From Sphingomonas profundi (lineage in GTDB: Bacteria > Pseudomonadota > Alphaproteobacteria > Sphingomonadales > Sphingomonadaceae), in the NCBI RefSeq assembly GCF_009739515.1, contig NZ_CP046535.1, positions 3,100,001-3,164,000 on the forward strand: 64,000 nucleotides of DNA, read 5' to 3'. Positions 51,195 through 59,829 of this stretch are shown one piece after another. Below the pieces are notes generated by a model, which was given only the letters and a program-made list of their open reading frames with translations, was not told the DNA's origin and searched no databases. A program made the position numbers and the translations under genes. Positions within the stretch are counted from its first letter, which is position 1. Each line of letters begins with the position of its first letter.

Positions 51195-52292
51195 CTAATC
51201 GTTCGCGCGCAGGAAGTCGGCAATGCGCGCGTTCACCGCGTCGGCCGCCTCCATGTGCGCCATGTGGCCCACCCCGGCGATCACCGCCTCGTCCGGCGCG
51301 GCGGGGGTCGGGAACACCTGGTCCTCGGCGCCGAACAGCGCCAGCACCGGCACGCCCACATCCGCGTGCAGCGCGGCGAGGCTCTCTTCGGAGAGGGCCG
51401 CATCGGCGATCGTCCGCAGCGCCTCCGGCACGCCGTCCAGCCGCTTGTACGCGACGAGATCGTCCAGCATCTCGCGCGTGACGAGGCCCGGATCGGCGAA
51501 CAGCAGTTCCACCACCGGCTTCATGTCCTTGCGCTTCTGCGCGGCGATGAAGCCCTCGATATAGTCGCGGTTCAGGGTGCCGCCGAAGCCAGCGCCGCAC
51601 ACCGCCGACACGGAGAGCACGCGCCCCGGCGCCAGCTGCGCCACCGTCAGCGCCACGCCCGCGCCCATCGAGTGACCGACCAGGTGCACGCGGGCGAGAT
51701 CCTTGGCATCCAGGAAGGCGATCGCCCGCCGCGCCAGCGTGGCGAGGCTGCCGTCGCCGACCGCCTTTGACGAGCTGCCGTGGCCGGGCAGTTCCAGCGC
51801 ATAGGCCGGCCGGTCCGCCGCCCACGCCGTCTGGTTGAACATCCAGTTGTGCAGGTCTCCGCCGAAACCGTGCAGCAGCAGCGCCGGCGCCGCCCCCGCG
51901 CCGCCGGTATCGTCCAGCAGCAGGAAGCGGCTGGTCTCCCCGTCGATCGCGATCGTCTCCGGCGTGGGTGCCGATGGGCCGGTCGCCTCCTCGACGGCGA
52001 AGCGCGATTCGAAGTCGGCGACGAATGCGTCGATCGCCGCGTCGTCCTCGTCGCCGTCGGTGATGACGCCGATCAGCGCGCCCACCTTCTTCACCGCGCC
52101 CTCGTCCGCCACGATGCGGCGCAGCGTGCCGGCCTCGGCCGCCTCCACCACGTTGGCGATCTTGCTCGTCTCGATCTCGACCAGCTCGGCGCCGCGCGCG
52201 ATCGTGTCGCCCGGCCGCGCCTGCCAGCCGGTGATCGTGCCCTCCTCCATCGTCAGCCCCCAGCGGGGCACGGCGACCGCGTGGATCGTCAT
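51195..52292 (-). CDS. acoC: AcoC-like lipoyl domain fused to alpha/beta hydrolase
   Basis: A 365-residue two-domain protein. Residues 1-80 form a lipoyl domain with the modified lysine in VEIETSKIANVVEA. After a linker, an alpha/beta hydrolase has the oxyanion LLLHGFGGDLHNW, nucleophile elbow VGHSMGAGVAL and catalytic His near the C-terminus (AGVGHMAHMEA). It has no HxxxDG E2 acyltransferase core, the layout of acetoin dehydrogenase E2 (AcoC). It overlaps the E1-beta gene by 4 bases. No E3 gene was seen nearby. Confidence 0.88.
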   Translation of the reverse strand: MTIHAVAVPRWGLTMEEGTITGWQARPGDTIARGAELVEIETSKIANVVEAAEAGTLRRIVADEGAVKKVGALIGVITDGDEDDAAIDAFVADFESRFAVEEATGPSAPTPETIAIDGETSRFLLLDDTGGAGAAPALLLHGFGGDLHNWMFNQTAWAADRPAYALELPGHGSSSKAVGDGSLATLARRAIAFLDAKDLARVHLVGHSMGAGVALTVAQLAPGRVLSVSAVCGAGFGGTLNRDYIEGFIAAQKRKDMKPVVELLFADPGLVTREMLDDLVAYKRLDGVPEALRTIADAALSEESLAALHADVGVPVLALFGAEDQVFPTPAAPDEAVIAGVGHMAHMEAADAVNARIADFLRAND

Positions 52293-53311
52293 GCCGCGCG
52301 CGCCTTGCCCTTGGCGAGCTTGCGCACCGCCGCCGCGATGCGATCGATCGAGGGCATGTAGAGATCCTCCAGGGTCGGCGAGAAGGGGGAGGGCGTGTGC
52401 GGGCACGTGACCGTGCGGATCGGCGCGGTCAGGAAATCGAAGCCCTCGTCGGCCACCTGCGCCGCCACGTCCGCCGCCAGAGAGCAGCGCGGCGGGCTCT
52501 CGTCCACGATAACCAGCCGCCCGGTCTTCTCCACGCTCTCCAGGATGGTGTCGAGGTCGAGAGGGCTGGTGGTGCGCGGATCGATCACCTCCACGGAAAG
52601 GCCCTCCTTCGCCAGCAGGTCCGCCACCTCGTTGCAGCGCGTCGCCATCAGCGAGAAGCCGACGAGCGTCACGTCCGTGCCGTCGCGGGTGATCGCCGCC
52701 TCGCCGAACGGGATGGCATAGGCCTCGTCCGGCACCTCCCCGGAGCTGTCGTACAGCATCTTGTGCTCGAGGAAGATCACCGGGTCATTGTCGCGGATGG
52801 CCTGGATCAGCAGGCCCTTGGCGTCGTACGGCGTGCTCGGCATCACCACCTTCAGGCCGGGCACCATCGTGAACATCGGGTGCAGCGTCTGGCTGTGCTG
52901 GCCGCCGGCGCGGAAGCCGCCGCCGATCATCGCCCGCATCACCATCGGCGTCCTGATCTTGCCGCCGAACATGTAGCGGAACTTGGCCGCCTGGTTGAAG
53001 ATCTGGTCGAAGCACACGCCCAGGAAGTCGACGAACATCAGGTCGGCGATGGGCCTGAGCCCGGCCAGCGCGGCGCCGGCGGCGGCGCCCATGATCGCGC
53101 TCTCGCTGATCGGCGTGTCGATCACGCGGGCGCGGCCGAACTCCCCGACCAGGCCCTTGGTGACGCCGAGCACGCCGCCATAGGCGTCGTCCTCGCCCTC
53201 GCAGCCGGCGCCGCCGGCCACGTCCTCGCCGAGCAGGATCACCGTGTCGTCGCGCCGCATCTCGTGGCGGATCGCCTCGTTCAGGGCCTGTCGGTAGCTT
53301 TTCTGGGGCAT
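52289..53311 (-). CDS. acoB: 2-oxo acid/acetoin dehydrogenase E1 beta subunit
   Basis: A 340-residue transketolase-like subunit. Recognisable blocks are SYRQALNEAIRHEMRRDD, LLGEDVAGGAGCEGE, RVIDTPISESAIMGAAAGA, GGGFRAGGQHSQTLHPMF and EVIDPRTTSPLDLDT. With the E1 alpha upstream it forms the thiamine-diphosphate heterotetramer. The start at 53311 (MPQKSYRQ) excludes an arginine-rich extension read through the E1-alpha gene. Confidence 0.92.
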   Translation of the reverse strand: MPQKSYRQALNEAIRHEMRRDDTVILLGEDVAGGAGCEGEDDAYGGVLGVTKGLVGEFGRARVIDTPISESAIMGAAAGAALAGLRPIADLMFVDFLGVCFDQIFNQAAKFRYMFGGKIRTPMVMRAMIGGGFRAGGQHSQTLHPMFTMVPGLKVVMPSTPYDAKGLLIQAIRDNDPVIFLEHKMLYDSSGEVPDEAYAIPFGEAAITRDGTDVTLVGFSLMATRCNEVADLLAKEGLSVEVIDPRTTSPLDLDTILESVEKTGRLVIVDESPPRCSLAADVAAQVADEGFDFLTAPIRTVTCPHTPSPFSPTLEDLYMPSIDRIAAAVRKLAKGKARAA

Positions 53312-53324
53312 TGTGCTTCTCCGC

Positions 53325-54296
53325 TCAGTACGCGCCGGCGTAGACGTCGGTCTCCAGGTCGCGCGCCGTGGGGAAGTCCGCCGCCCCGGCCGATCGCGCC
53401 GCCTCGTCCACCTCGGCCAGCACGGCCGCGTCCACCGCATCCAGCTGATCGCCGTCCAGCAGGCCGGCCTCCGTCACCCTGCGGCGGAAGATCGTCAGCG
53501 GATCCTTGTTCAGCCTGGTATGCTCGCGCTCCTCGGCCGTGCGGTACAGCATCGGATCGCCGCAGAAATGGCCGCCGAAACGCCGGTTGACGGTCTCGAT
53601 CGCCGATGGCCCGCCGCCGGCCCGCGCGCGTGTCACGGCCTCGCGCGTCGCCTCGTACACGGCGAAGAAGTCGGTGCCGTCCACCCGCGTCGCCGGCATG
53701 CCGAAGCCCTCGGCGCGTTTGGCGATATCCCGCGATCCCACCGCATAATCGTGGCCGGTGCCTTCGCCGAAGCCGTTATTCTCGAACACGAACAGCACCG
53801 GCAGCTGCAGCACCACGGCCAGGTTCATCGCCTCGAACACGGTGCCCTGGTTTGATCCGCCATCGCCGGTGAAGGATACCGCCACGCTGTCCTCGCCCTT
53901 CGTCTTGGCGGCCAGCGCCGCGCCCACAGCCAGCGGCGGCGCGCCGCCGACGATGGCGTTGGCGCCGATCATGCCCTTGTCGAAATCGGCGATGTGCATC
54001 GATCCGCCCTTGCCGCCGCACACCCCGTCCCGCCGGCCGTAGATCTCGTGCATCATGCCGCGCACCTCCACGCCCTTGGCGATGCAGTGGCCGTGGCCGC
54101 GATGGGTGCTGCCGATCTTGTCGGCGTCGGTCAGGGACATGCATACGCCCACCGCCGACGCCTCCTGCCCGGAATAGAGATGGACGAAGCCGGGGATGTT
54201 GCCGCTCTCGAACTCCACGAACACGCGCTCCTCGAAGGCGCGGATCGTGCGCATCAGCCGGTAGGCCTTCACCAGATCGTCTCGGCTCAGCTGCAT
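53325..54296 (-). CDS. acoA: 2-oxo acid/acetoin dehydrogenase E1 alpha subunit
   Basis: A 323-residue thiamine-diphosphate enzyme. The TPP motif spans SFTGDGGSNQGTVFEAMN and LFVFENNGFG. GFVHLYSGQEASAVGV and STHRGHGHCIAKG are also characteristic. The start at 54296 (MQLSRDDLVKAY) is preferred. It heads a reverse operon (E1a-E1b-E2-aldehyde dehydrogenase). The palindrome at 54344-54357 is just upstream. Confidence 0.92.
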   Translation of the reverse strand: MQLSRDDLVKAYRLMRTIRAFEERVFVEFESGNIPGFVHLYSGQEASAVGVCMSLTDADKIGSTHRGHGHCIAKGVEVRGMMHEIYGRRDGVCGGKGGSMHIADFDKGMIGANAIVGGAPPLAVGAALAAKTKGEDSVAVSFTGDGGSNQGTVFEAMNLAVVLQLPVLFVFENNGFGEGTGHDYAVGSRDIAKRAEGFGMPATRVDGTDFFAVYEATREAVTRARAGGGPSAIETVNRRFGGHFCGDPMLYRTAEEREHTRLNKDPLTIFRRRVTEAGLLDGDQLDAVDAAVLAEVDEAARSAGAADFPTARDLETDVYAGAY

Positions 54297-54343
54297 CGCA
54301 CCCGTCTCCCGATCGCGCCCGACGCGGCGCGCGTCCACTATTA

Positions 54344-54357
54344 TGACCCATCAGTCA
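54344..54357. promoter_or_regulatory. TGA-N8-TCA operator candidate 2
   Basis: TGACCCATCAGTCA sits between the E1-alpha gene start and the forward TetR gene, with TGAC/GTCA ends. It is the best-placed site for regulation of both the aco-like operon and the regulator itself. Confidence 0.65.
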
Positions 54358-54526
54358 CTACAAGCCCGGCCCACCGCGCGTCAATCGGCCGCCGTTCGCG
54401 CCCATCATGACAGGGCGGACGCTCCCGTCATCCTCTCCTTTTTGGGCGGCGGTCGACATCTCGGGCCCGGCGGCGGCGCACAGGGCGGCGCGGTCTTCGC
54501 GCTTGAAATCGCATCGGCGCGCGGGG

Positions 54527-55255
54527 ATGACGGCTGCGATCCAGAAGGAAGCGCCAGTGCCCGAACCCGAAGCCGCGCCAGAAGCGCACGCCGCCGATAT
54601 CGCGCCCGCTGAGGCGCCCGCGCCGCGCAAGCGCCGACGCTCCGCCACGCAGGTACAGCGCAACGAGGCGACGCGGCTGCAGCTGCTGGAGGCCGCCGGC
54701 AAGGTGATCGGCAAGCACGGCTATGCCGGCTGCACGATCGCCCGCGTGACGACCAGGACGAAGATCGCCCACGGCACCTTCTACCTGCACTTCGCCTCGC
54801 AGCAGGATCTGTTCGACGCCGTGCTGCCCACCCTGGGCGGCCGCATGCTCGCCTCAATCGGCCGGGCGATCCACGCTGCCACGGACGCGATGGAGCTGGA
54901 GCGCAGGGGATTCGAGGCGAACTTCGCCTATCTCTCGCGCCACCCCTACATGTACCGCGTGCTGTCGGAGGCGGAGCTGTTCGCCCCGGCCGCCTTCCAC
55001 GGCTACATGGATCGCATGACGCGCGGCTACGTCCGCTCGCTCCAGCGCAGCAAGGCCGCCACGCAACTGGCCGACTACAGCGCCGACGAGCTGGAATCGA
55101 TCGCCACGATGCTGATCGGCGCGCGCACCTACCTGCTGATGCGCTACGGGATCGAGAGCAATGCCGTGAAGCCGCTGCCGGCCGCGAAGCTGGATACCTA
55201 TCTCAAGTTCGTGGCGCACGGCATCCTCGGCGATCGCGCCCTTCACGCCGGCTGA
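54527..55255 (+). CDS. TetR-family transcriptional regulator
   Basis: A 242-residue regulator. After an Ala/Pro/Glu-rich leader, the TetR helix-turn-helix occupies about residues 50-95: EATRLQLLEAAGKVIGKHGY, TIARVTTRTKIAHGTFYLHF. The remainder is an all-helical ligand domain (FAYLSRHPYMYRVLSEAELF). It lies at the centre of the catabolic cluster and probably recognises the TGA-N8-TCA palindromes at 48726, 54344, 55264 and 59816. A CoA-thioester or pathway intermediate as ligand is inferred. Confidence 0.9.
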   Translation: MTAAIQKEAPVPEPEAAPEAHAADIAPAEAPAPRKRRRSATQVQRNEATRLQLLEAAGKVIGKHGYAGCTIARVTTRTKIAHGTFYLHFASQQDLFDAVLPTLGGRMLASIGRAIHAATDAMELERRGFEANFAYLSRHPYMYRVLSEAELFAPAAFHGYMDRMTRGYVRSLQRSKAATQLADYSADELESIATMLIGARTYLLMRYGIESNAVKPLPAAKLDTYLKFVAHGILGDRALHAG

Positions 55256-55263
55256 GCTTATCG

Positions 55264-55277
55264 TGATTGACTGGTCA
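55264..55277. promoter_or_regulatory. TGA-N8-TCA operator candidate 3
   Basis: TGATTGACTGGTCA lies 8 bases after the TetR stop and about 50 bases before the SDR-CMD-Rieske operon. Its ends match the other sites, but the interior is more diverged, so it is the weakest of the four. Confidence 0.5.
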
Positions 55278-55326
55278 TTTTAGCCGGCCTAGTCCGGCTG
55301 CTCGGCCAACGGGACGGAACGACCGC

Positions 55327-56079
55327 ATGGATCTGGGACTGAACGGCAAGCGCGCCATCGTCACGGGCTCCAGCCGGGGCATCGGCCGCGCCATCGCCGA
55401 GCATCTGCTGGCGGAAGGCGCCGCCGTGGCGATCTGCGCGCGCCGGCAGGACGAGGTGGACGAGGCGGTCGCCACCCTCTCCGCCACTGGCGGCCGGGTG
55501 ATCGGCCGCGCCGTGGACGTGGGCGACGAGGCGGCCAACACGGCGTGGATCGAGGATGCGGCGGCCGAACTCGGCGGGCTCGACATCTTCGTGCCTAACG
55601 TCAGCGTCGGCGGCGGGCCGGAGAAGTGGCGCGAGGTGTTCGAGGTGGACGTGATGGCCACCGTGCGCGGCTGCGAGGCGGCGGTGCCGCACATCGCGGC
55701 GGCCGGCGGCGGCGCGATCGTGCTGATCTCCACCACCGCCGCGTTCGAGGTGTGGCGCGCGCCCCAGGCTTATGGCGTGATGAAGGCCGGCATGATCAAT
55801 TATGCCAAGAACCTCAGCGACACCGTCGCGAAGGACAATGTCCGGGTGAACACGGTCGCCCCCGGCCCGGTCTACTTCGCCGGCGGCGCATGGCCGAACA
55901 TCGAGACGCAACATCCCGATTTCTTCCGCGAGGTCAGCCGCTCGATCCCGCTCGGCCGCATGGGCGCGCCCGCGGACGTCGCCCGCGCCGTCACCTTCCT
56001 GGTCAGCGATGCGGCGGCCTACATCACCGGCGTCACCTTGACGGTGGATGGCGGCCGCACCCGCGGCGTCGATTTCTGA
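55327..56079 (+). CDS. SDR-family oxidoreductase
   Basis: A 250-residue classical short-chain dehydrogenase. The cofactor motif is IVTGSSRGIGRAIAEHL, the catalytic Ser region LISTTAAFEVW and the YxxxK is in QAYGVMKAGMINYAKNL. The NNAG-like motif reads VPNVSVGG, slightly unusual. It ends TGATG overlapping the CMD-family gene. The substrate is likely a hydroxylated or dihydrodiol intermediate of the associated oxygenase, but that is inference. Confidence 0.9.
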   Translation: MDLGLNGKRAIVTGSSRGIGRAIAEHLLAEGAAVAICARRQDEVDEAVATLSATGGRVIGRAVDVGDEAANTAWIEDAAAELGGLDIFVPNVSVGGGPEKWREVFEVDVMATVRGCEAAVPHIAAAGGGAIVLISTTAAFEVWRAPQAYGVMKAGMINYAKNLSDTVAKDNVRVNTVAPGPVYFAGGAWPNIETQHPDFFREVSRSIPLGRMGAPADVARAVTFLVSDAAAYITGVTLTVDGGRTRGVDF

Positions 56080-56627
56080 TGGCAGCGGCCCCGCCCCGCG
56101 TCCCGCCGATCGAGCCCGGGGACTGGACGGACGAGACGCGCGCGGCGCTGGAGAAATGGCAGCCGCCGCTCAACTTCCACAAGACGATGGCGCACAATCC
56201 GCGCACGCTGGCGAACTGGATCGGCTTCGGCCAGGCGATCCTGTGGGACAATCTGCTCAGCCGGCGCGAGCGGGAACTCGCCATCCTGCGCGTCGCGGCC
56301 CAGATACGCTGCGACTATGAGTGGGGCGCCCACAAGCGCTTCACCCTCGCCGAGGGGCTCGCGAGCGAGGCGGAGGTGGCGCGTCTCGCCTCGCCGATCG
56401 ATCCGGCGGAATGGTCGCCGTTCGAGGCCGCGCTGATCGCCGCCACCGACGATCTCTTGCGCGACGGCGGCATCGGCGACACGGCGTGGGCGGGTCTCGC
56501 CGAACGGTTCACGCCGGCCCACTATATCGACCTGATCTACCTCGTCGGCGAGTTCGTGATGGTCGGCATGATGATGAAGTCGTTCCGCATCGAACTGGAC
56601 GAGGGGTTCGAGCGGCTGCCCGGCTGA
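56079..56627 (+). CDS. Carboxymuconolactone decarboxylase-family protein
   Basis: A 182-residue AhpD/CMD-like protein with LSRRERELAILRVAAQIRCD followed by YEWGAHKRFTLAEG, the helical core of the family. The Cys and His in RCDYEWGAH keep only part of the CxxC-H redox motif, so peroxidase activity is doubtful. It is co-translated with the SDR gene and 11 bases from the Rieske oxygenase, suggesting a role in the same pathway. Confidence 0.85.
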   Translation: MAAAPPRVPPIEPGDWTDETRAALEKWQPPLNFHKTMAHNPRTLANWIGFGQAILWDNLLSRRERELAILRVAAQIRCDYEWGAHKRFTLAEGLASEAEVARLASPIDPAEWSPFEAALIAATDDLLRDGGIGDTAWAGLAERFTPAHYIDLIYLVGEFVMVGMMMKSFRIELDEGFERLPG

Positions 56628-56638
56628 GGAGAGGGTGC

Positions 56639-58018
56639 ATGGAGCATGTTCCGCTGGGCGAGGCGCGCGCGCCCGTCGACCAGGTGCAGGATTATCTGGA
56701 TCGCGAGACCCGGCCCGTGCCGGCCTATCTGCGCGACGACAGCTACGTCTATCTCGGATCGGCGGATCTGCCCGTCTCGCGCTGGCTGAGCCGCGACTTC
56801 TTCGAGCGGGAAATGCGGCACGTCTGGCCGCATGTCTGGCAACTGGCCTGCGTGGCGGATGACGTCGCCACCGTCGGCGACTATGTCACCTACGACATCG
56901 GCGATCACAGCTTCATCGTCGTGCGCGAGGCGGCGGACAGCATCCGCGCTTACTATAACAGCTGCCTCCACCGGGCGACCAAGCTCGCGACCGGCCAGGG
57001 CCATGCGCGGGCGTTCAAATGCCCGTTCCACGGCTGGGTCTACGGCCTCAACGGCCGCATCACGGGCCTGCCCTGCGCGTGGGACTTCGAGCATCTGACC
57101 GACCGCACCCTGCCGGAAATCCGCGTGGCGACGTGGCAGGGCCTCGTCTTCGTCTGCATGGATCCGGCCGCCCCGTCGCTCGCCGACTATATCGGCCCGA
57201 TCGACGCCGCGTTCGAGCGGTATCCGCTCACCGCCAAGCACAAGTCCGCCCATGTCGAGAAGGTCGTGCCGGGCAACTGGAAGATCGGCCTGGAGCAGTT
57301 CATCGAGAGCTACCATGTCTTCGGCACCCATCCGGAGGCGCTGCCCTATATCGGCGATGCCAATACCGAATATTGCATCTGGCCGGACAACGATCATGTC
57401 AGCCGCATGCACGCGCTGCACAGCGTCTCCAGCCCGCATGTCGGCGATCGCTATAGCCAGCAGGACATGATGGACCTCATCACCGCCATCTCCGACAAGG
57501 CGGGCGCCGATGCCGAGCGGATCGTCGTGCCGGACGGCGTCACGACGCGGCAGATCCTCGGCGAGAAGCGGCGCCGGCTGCTCGCCGACCTCGGGCTGGA
57601 CGTGTCGCACCTGACCGATGCCGAGATGATCGACACGATCCACTATTTCATCTTCCCGAACATCGTCGTGTGGACGGCCTACGGCTCGCCGATGATCTAC
57701 CGCTTCCGGCCGAACGGCATGGATCATGAGAGCCACGTCATGGAGGTGATCTTCCTGACCCCCTATGACGCGCGCGCGCCGAAGCCGGCGCCCGCACCCG
57801 TCACGAAGCTCGGCTACGAGCAGAGCTGGACGGAGGCGCCGGAGCTGGGCAAGCTCGGCTGGGTGTTCGATCAGGACGTGGGCAACGCCCATCTCGTCCT
57901 CGCCGGGCTCAAGGCCAGCGGCAAGAAGACGGTGACGCTGGCGAACTATCAGGAAGTCCGCATCCGCCACTATCACCGCACGATCGACAAATATATCGAG
58001 CGGGGCGAAGCCGAATAG
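56639..58018 (+). CDS. Rieske non-heme iron oxygenase, alpha subunit
   Basis: A 459-residue ring-hydroxylating oxygenase alpha subunit. The Rieske [2Fe-2S] ligands are in NSCLHRATKL and FKCPFHGWVYG; the mononuclear iron ligands are in the ESYHVFGTH segment, with a later Asp. Such enzymes need a reductase and often a ferredoxin, none of which is encoded in this window. Start 56639 has GGAGAGGG upstream. A family C repeat follows the stop directly. Substrate unknown. Confidence 0.92.
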   Translation: MEHVPLGEARAPVDQVQDYLDRETRPVPAYLRDDSYVYLGSADLPVSRWLSRDFFEREMRHVWPHVWQLACVADDVATVGDYVTYDIGDHSFIVVREAADSIRAYYNSCLHRATKLATGQGHARAFKCPFHGWVYGLNGRITGLPCAWDFEHLTDRTLPEIRVATWQGLVFVCMDPAAPSLADYIGPIDAAFERYPLTAKHKSAHVEKVVPGNWKIGLEQFIESYHVFGTHPEALPYIGDANTEYCIWPDNDHVSRMHALHSVSSPHVGDRYSQQDMMDLITAISDKAGADAERIVVPDGVTTRQILGEKRRRLLADLGLDVSHLTDAEMIDTIHYFIFPNIVVWTAYGSPMIYRFRPNGMDHESHVMEVIFLTPYDARAPKPAPAPVTKLGYEQSWTEAPELGKLGWVFDQDVGNAHLVLAGLKASGKKTVTLANYQEVRIRHYHRTIDKYIERGEAE

Positions 58019-58076
58019 CTCCTCCCCGGTACGGGGAGAGGGACCATCCGCAGGATGGTGAAGGGGGAGTGCGGCG
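58019..58076. repeat. Family C intergenic repeat, copy 3
   Basis: Starts at the base after the Rieske oxygenase stop. CTCCCC...GGGGAG makes the first hairpin; ACCATCC-GCA-GGATGGT is a perfect 7-bp second stem with a 3-base loop. The tail GAAGGGGGAGTGCGGC matches the other copies. Confidence 0.78.
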
Positions 58077-58132
58077 TAGCACGCGCGCCCCCACCCCAAA
58101 CCGCCGCGCGGCGCCGTCCGCGCCGGCGAGGA

Positions 58133-59029
58133 TTACTCCCCCGTCCAGTCCTTCGTGCCCGCCACCAGCGTGCTGAGGCCGCCCGCCTTCAGCACCGTCT
58201 GCGGCAGGCCGCGCGGATCGAGCACGCCGCCGAACTCCACCCGGTTGTGTGCGTGGCACAGCTGGTGGAACAGGAAGGCCTTGTCGATCGCATCCGTCTG
58301 CCCCTGCGAATCGATCGAGGCGTTGACCGATTCCTTCGCCATCTTCAGCGCGAAGCCCGGCTTCAGGGCGATCCGCTTGGCCAGATCCAGCGTGAAGCCT
58401 TCCAGCGCCTCCAGCGTCACGACATGGTTCACCATGCCCCATTCGTGCGCCTGCGCGGCCGTCCAGCTGTCGGCGGTGAACAGATGCTCCTTGGCCTTGC
58501 GTGCGCCCATCTCATAGGCGTGGGCGAAGAACTCCACGCCGTTGGCGCCGATGTTGATGACGGGGTCGGCGAACACCGCGTCGTCCGCCGCGATGATGAT
58601 GTCGCTGATCCAGGCCAGCATCAGCCCGCCGCCCATGCAGGCGCCGCGCACCTCGGCGATCACCGGCTTGGGGATCGCCCGCCAGCGCCGGCAGCTGTCG
58701 AGATACACCTCGCGCTCCCACGCATAATAGCCGGCGACCGTGGCGGTATCGATGTCGCCATACACGCTGATGCGCGGATGCGCCCGCACCTCGCTGTCAT
58801 GGCCATGATCCTTCAGGTCGTGCCCTACCGAGAAGTGCCGCCCCGCGCCGCCCAGGATGATCACCCTGATCGCATCGTCCAGCGCCGCGCGCATCAGCGC
58901 GTCGTTCAGCTCGTAGGTCATCCGCGTGTCCTGCGCGTTGCCCTGTTTCGGCCGATCGAGCACGATGCGGGCGATGCCCTCGGCCGGCTCGGTGTAGAGC
59001 ACGCTGCCCGCCGCCGCTGCTTCGCTCAT
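58133..59029 (-). CDS. Crotonase-family protein lacking hydratase glutamates
   Basis: A protein of about 298 residues with the crotonase fold: IARIVLDRPKQGNAQD, HFSVGHDLKDHGH and VRGACMGGGLMLAWISDII. The first catalytic Glu of hydratases (GCELAM) is replaced by GGLML, and the second (QPE) by ADPVINIG. It is therefore probably not an enoyl-CoA hydratase; an isomerase, hydrolase or C-C-cleaving member is possible. ATG 59029 has better ribosome-site spacing than 59038. It follows an SDR gene by 16 bases. Confidence 0.85.
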   Translation of the reverse strand: MSEAAAAGSVLYTEPAEGIARIVLDRPKQGNAQDTRMTYELNDALMRAALDDAIRVIILGGAGRHFSVGHDLKDHGHDSEVRAHPRISVYGDIDTATVAGYYAWEREVYLDSCRRWRAIPKPVIAEVRGACMGGGLMLAWISDIIIAADDAVFADPVINIGANGVEFFAHAYEMGARKAKEHLFTADSWTAAQAHEWGMVNHVVTLEALEGFTLDLAKRIALKPGFALKMAKESVNASIDSQGQTDAIDKAFLFHQLCHAHNRVEFGGVLDPRGLPQTVLKAGGLSTLVAGTKDWTGE

Positions 59030-59045
59030 CGCCTTCATCCTCCCG

Positions 59046-59789
59046 TCAGAGTCCGCTGCACAGATGGCCGCCGTCCACCGCCAGCACCGATCCGGTCATG
59101 TAGGCCGAGGCGTCGGAAGCGAGCAGCAGCAGCGGCCCGTCCAGATCGTGCAGGCGGCCCAGCCGCCGCTGCGGGATGCGCTTCACCAGCGCCTCGCCCG
59201 CCGGCGTGGCGAAGAAATCGGCGTTGAGGTCCGTCGCGACATAGCCCGGCGCGATCGCGTTGACGCGGATGTCGAAGCGCGCCAGCTCCAGCGCCAGCTG
59301 CTTGGTCAGCTGGATCACGCCGGCCTTGGAGACGGCATAGGGCGTCACCGCGCCGCCCTGCCGCAGCCCCAGGATCGAGGCGATGTTGACGATCGATCCG
59401 CCCTTGCCCGCCGCCCGCAGCGCCCGCGCCGCCTCCGTCGCGACGAGGAAGGCGCCCTTCAGGTTGGTGTCGACCACATGGTCCCACTCGCTCTCGCCCT
59501 GCTCCAGCACGGGCATGGAGACGGTGACGCCGGAATTGTTGACCACCACGTCGGGCGCGCCCGCCGCTTCGAACGCGGCGCGCACCGATCCGGCGTCGCT
59601 CACGTCCAGCTGCACGGTCCGCGCCTGCCCGCCGGCGGCGACGATCTCGCCGGCCGCCTGCTCCAGCGCGTCCATGCGGCGGGCGGCCAGCACCACCGTG
59701 GCGCCCGCCGCCGCCAGCACGCCGGCGAAGTGACGGCCGAGACCGCCGGACGCGCCGGTCACGAATATCGTCTTGTCGGCCAGCACCAT
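59046..59789 (-). CDS. SDR-family oxidoreductase (second)
   Basis: A 247-residue classical SDR. IFVTGASGGLGRHFAGVL, VVNNSGVTVSMP, GGSIVNIASILGL, the YxxxK in TPYAVSKAGVIQLTKQ and RVNAIAPGYVATDLN are all present. ATG 59789 is favoured over 59795 for ribosome-site spacing (GGAGGGG). It is upstream of the crotonase gene, and downstream of operator candidate 4. It probably acts on a hydroxyacyl-CoA or alcohol in the same catabolic regulon. Confidence 0.9.
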   Translation of the reverse strand: MVLADKTIFVTGASGGLGRHFAGVLAAAGATVVLAARRMDALEQAAGEIVAAGGQARTVQLDVSDAGSVRAAFEAAGAPDVVVNNSGVTVSMPVLEQGESEWDHVVDTNLKGAFLVATEAARALRAAGKGGSIVNIASILGLRQGGAVTPYAVSKAGVIQLTKQLALELARFDIRVNAIAPGYVATDLNADFFATPAGEALVKRIPQRRLGRLHDLDGPLLLLASDASAYMTGSVLAVDGGHLCSGL

Positions 59790-59815
59790 GCGCATCCCCT
59801 CCGCGCGGGTTTTCG

Positions 59816-59829
59816 TGACTGCTAAGTCA
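59816..59829. promoter_or_regulatory. TGA-N8-TCA operator candidate 4
   Basis: TGACTGCTAAGTCA lies 26 bases before the SDR start. It has perfect 5-bp half-sites (TGACT/AGTCA), the most symmetrical of the four candidates. Confidence 0.65.

Noticed and set aside
49672-51825. 717-aa aldehyde dehydrogenase ORF with extension
   Set aside because: The N-terminal part reads antisense/out-of-frame through the AcoC-like gene; the ribosome site AAGGAG and ATG 51144 define the start.
55264-55277. Treating the third TGA-N8-TCA site as equal in strength to the other three
   Set aside because: Its interior differs at most positions from the CAGTCA-type consensus; it is kept as a weak candidate because of position only.
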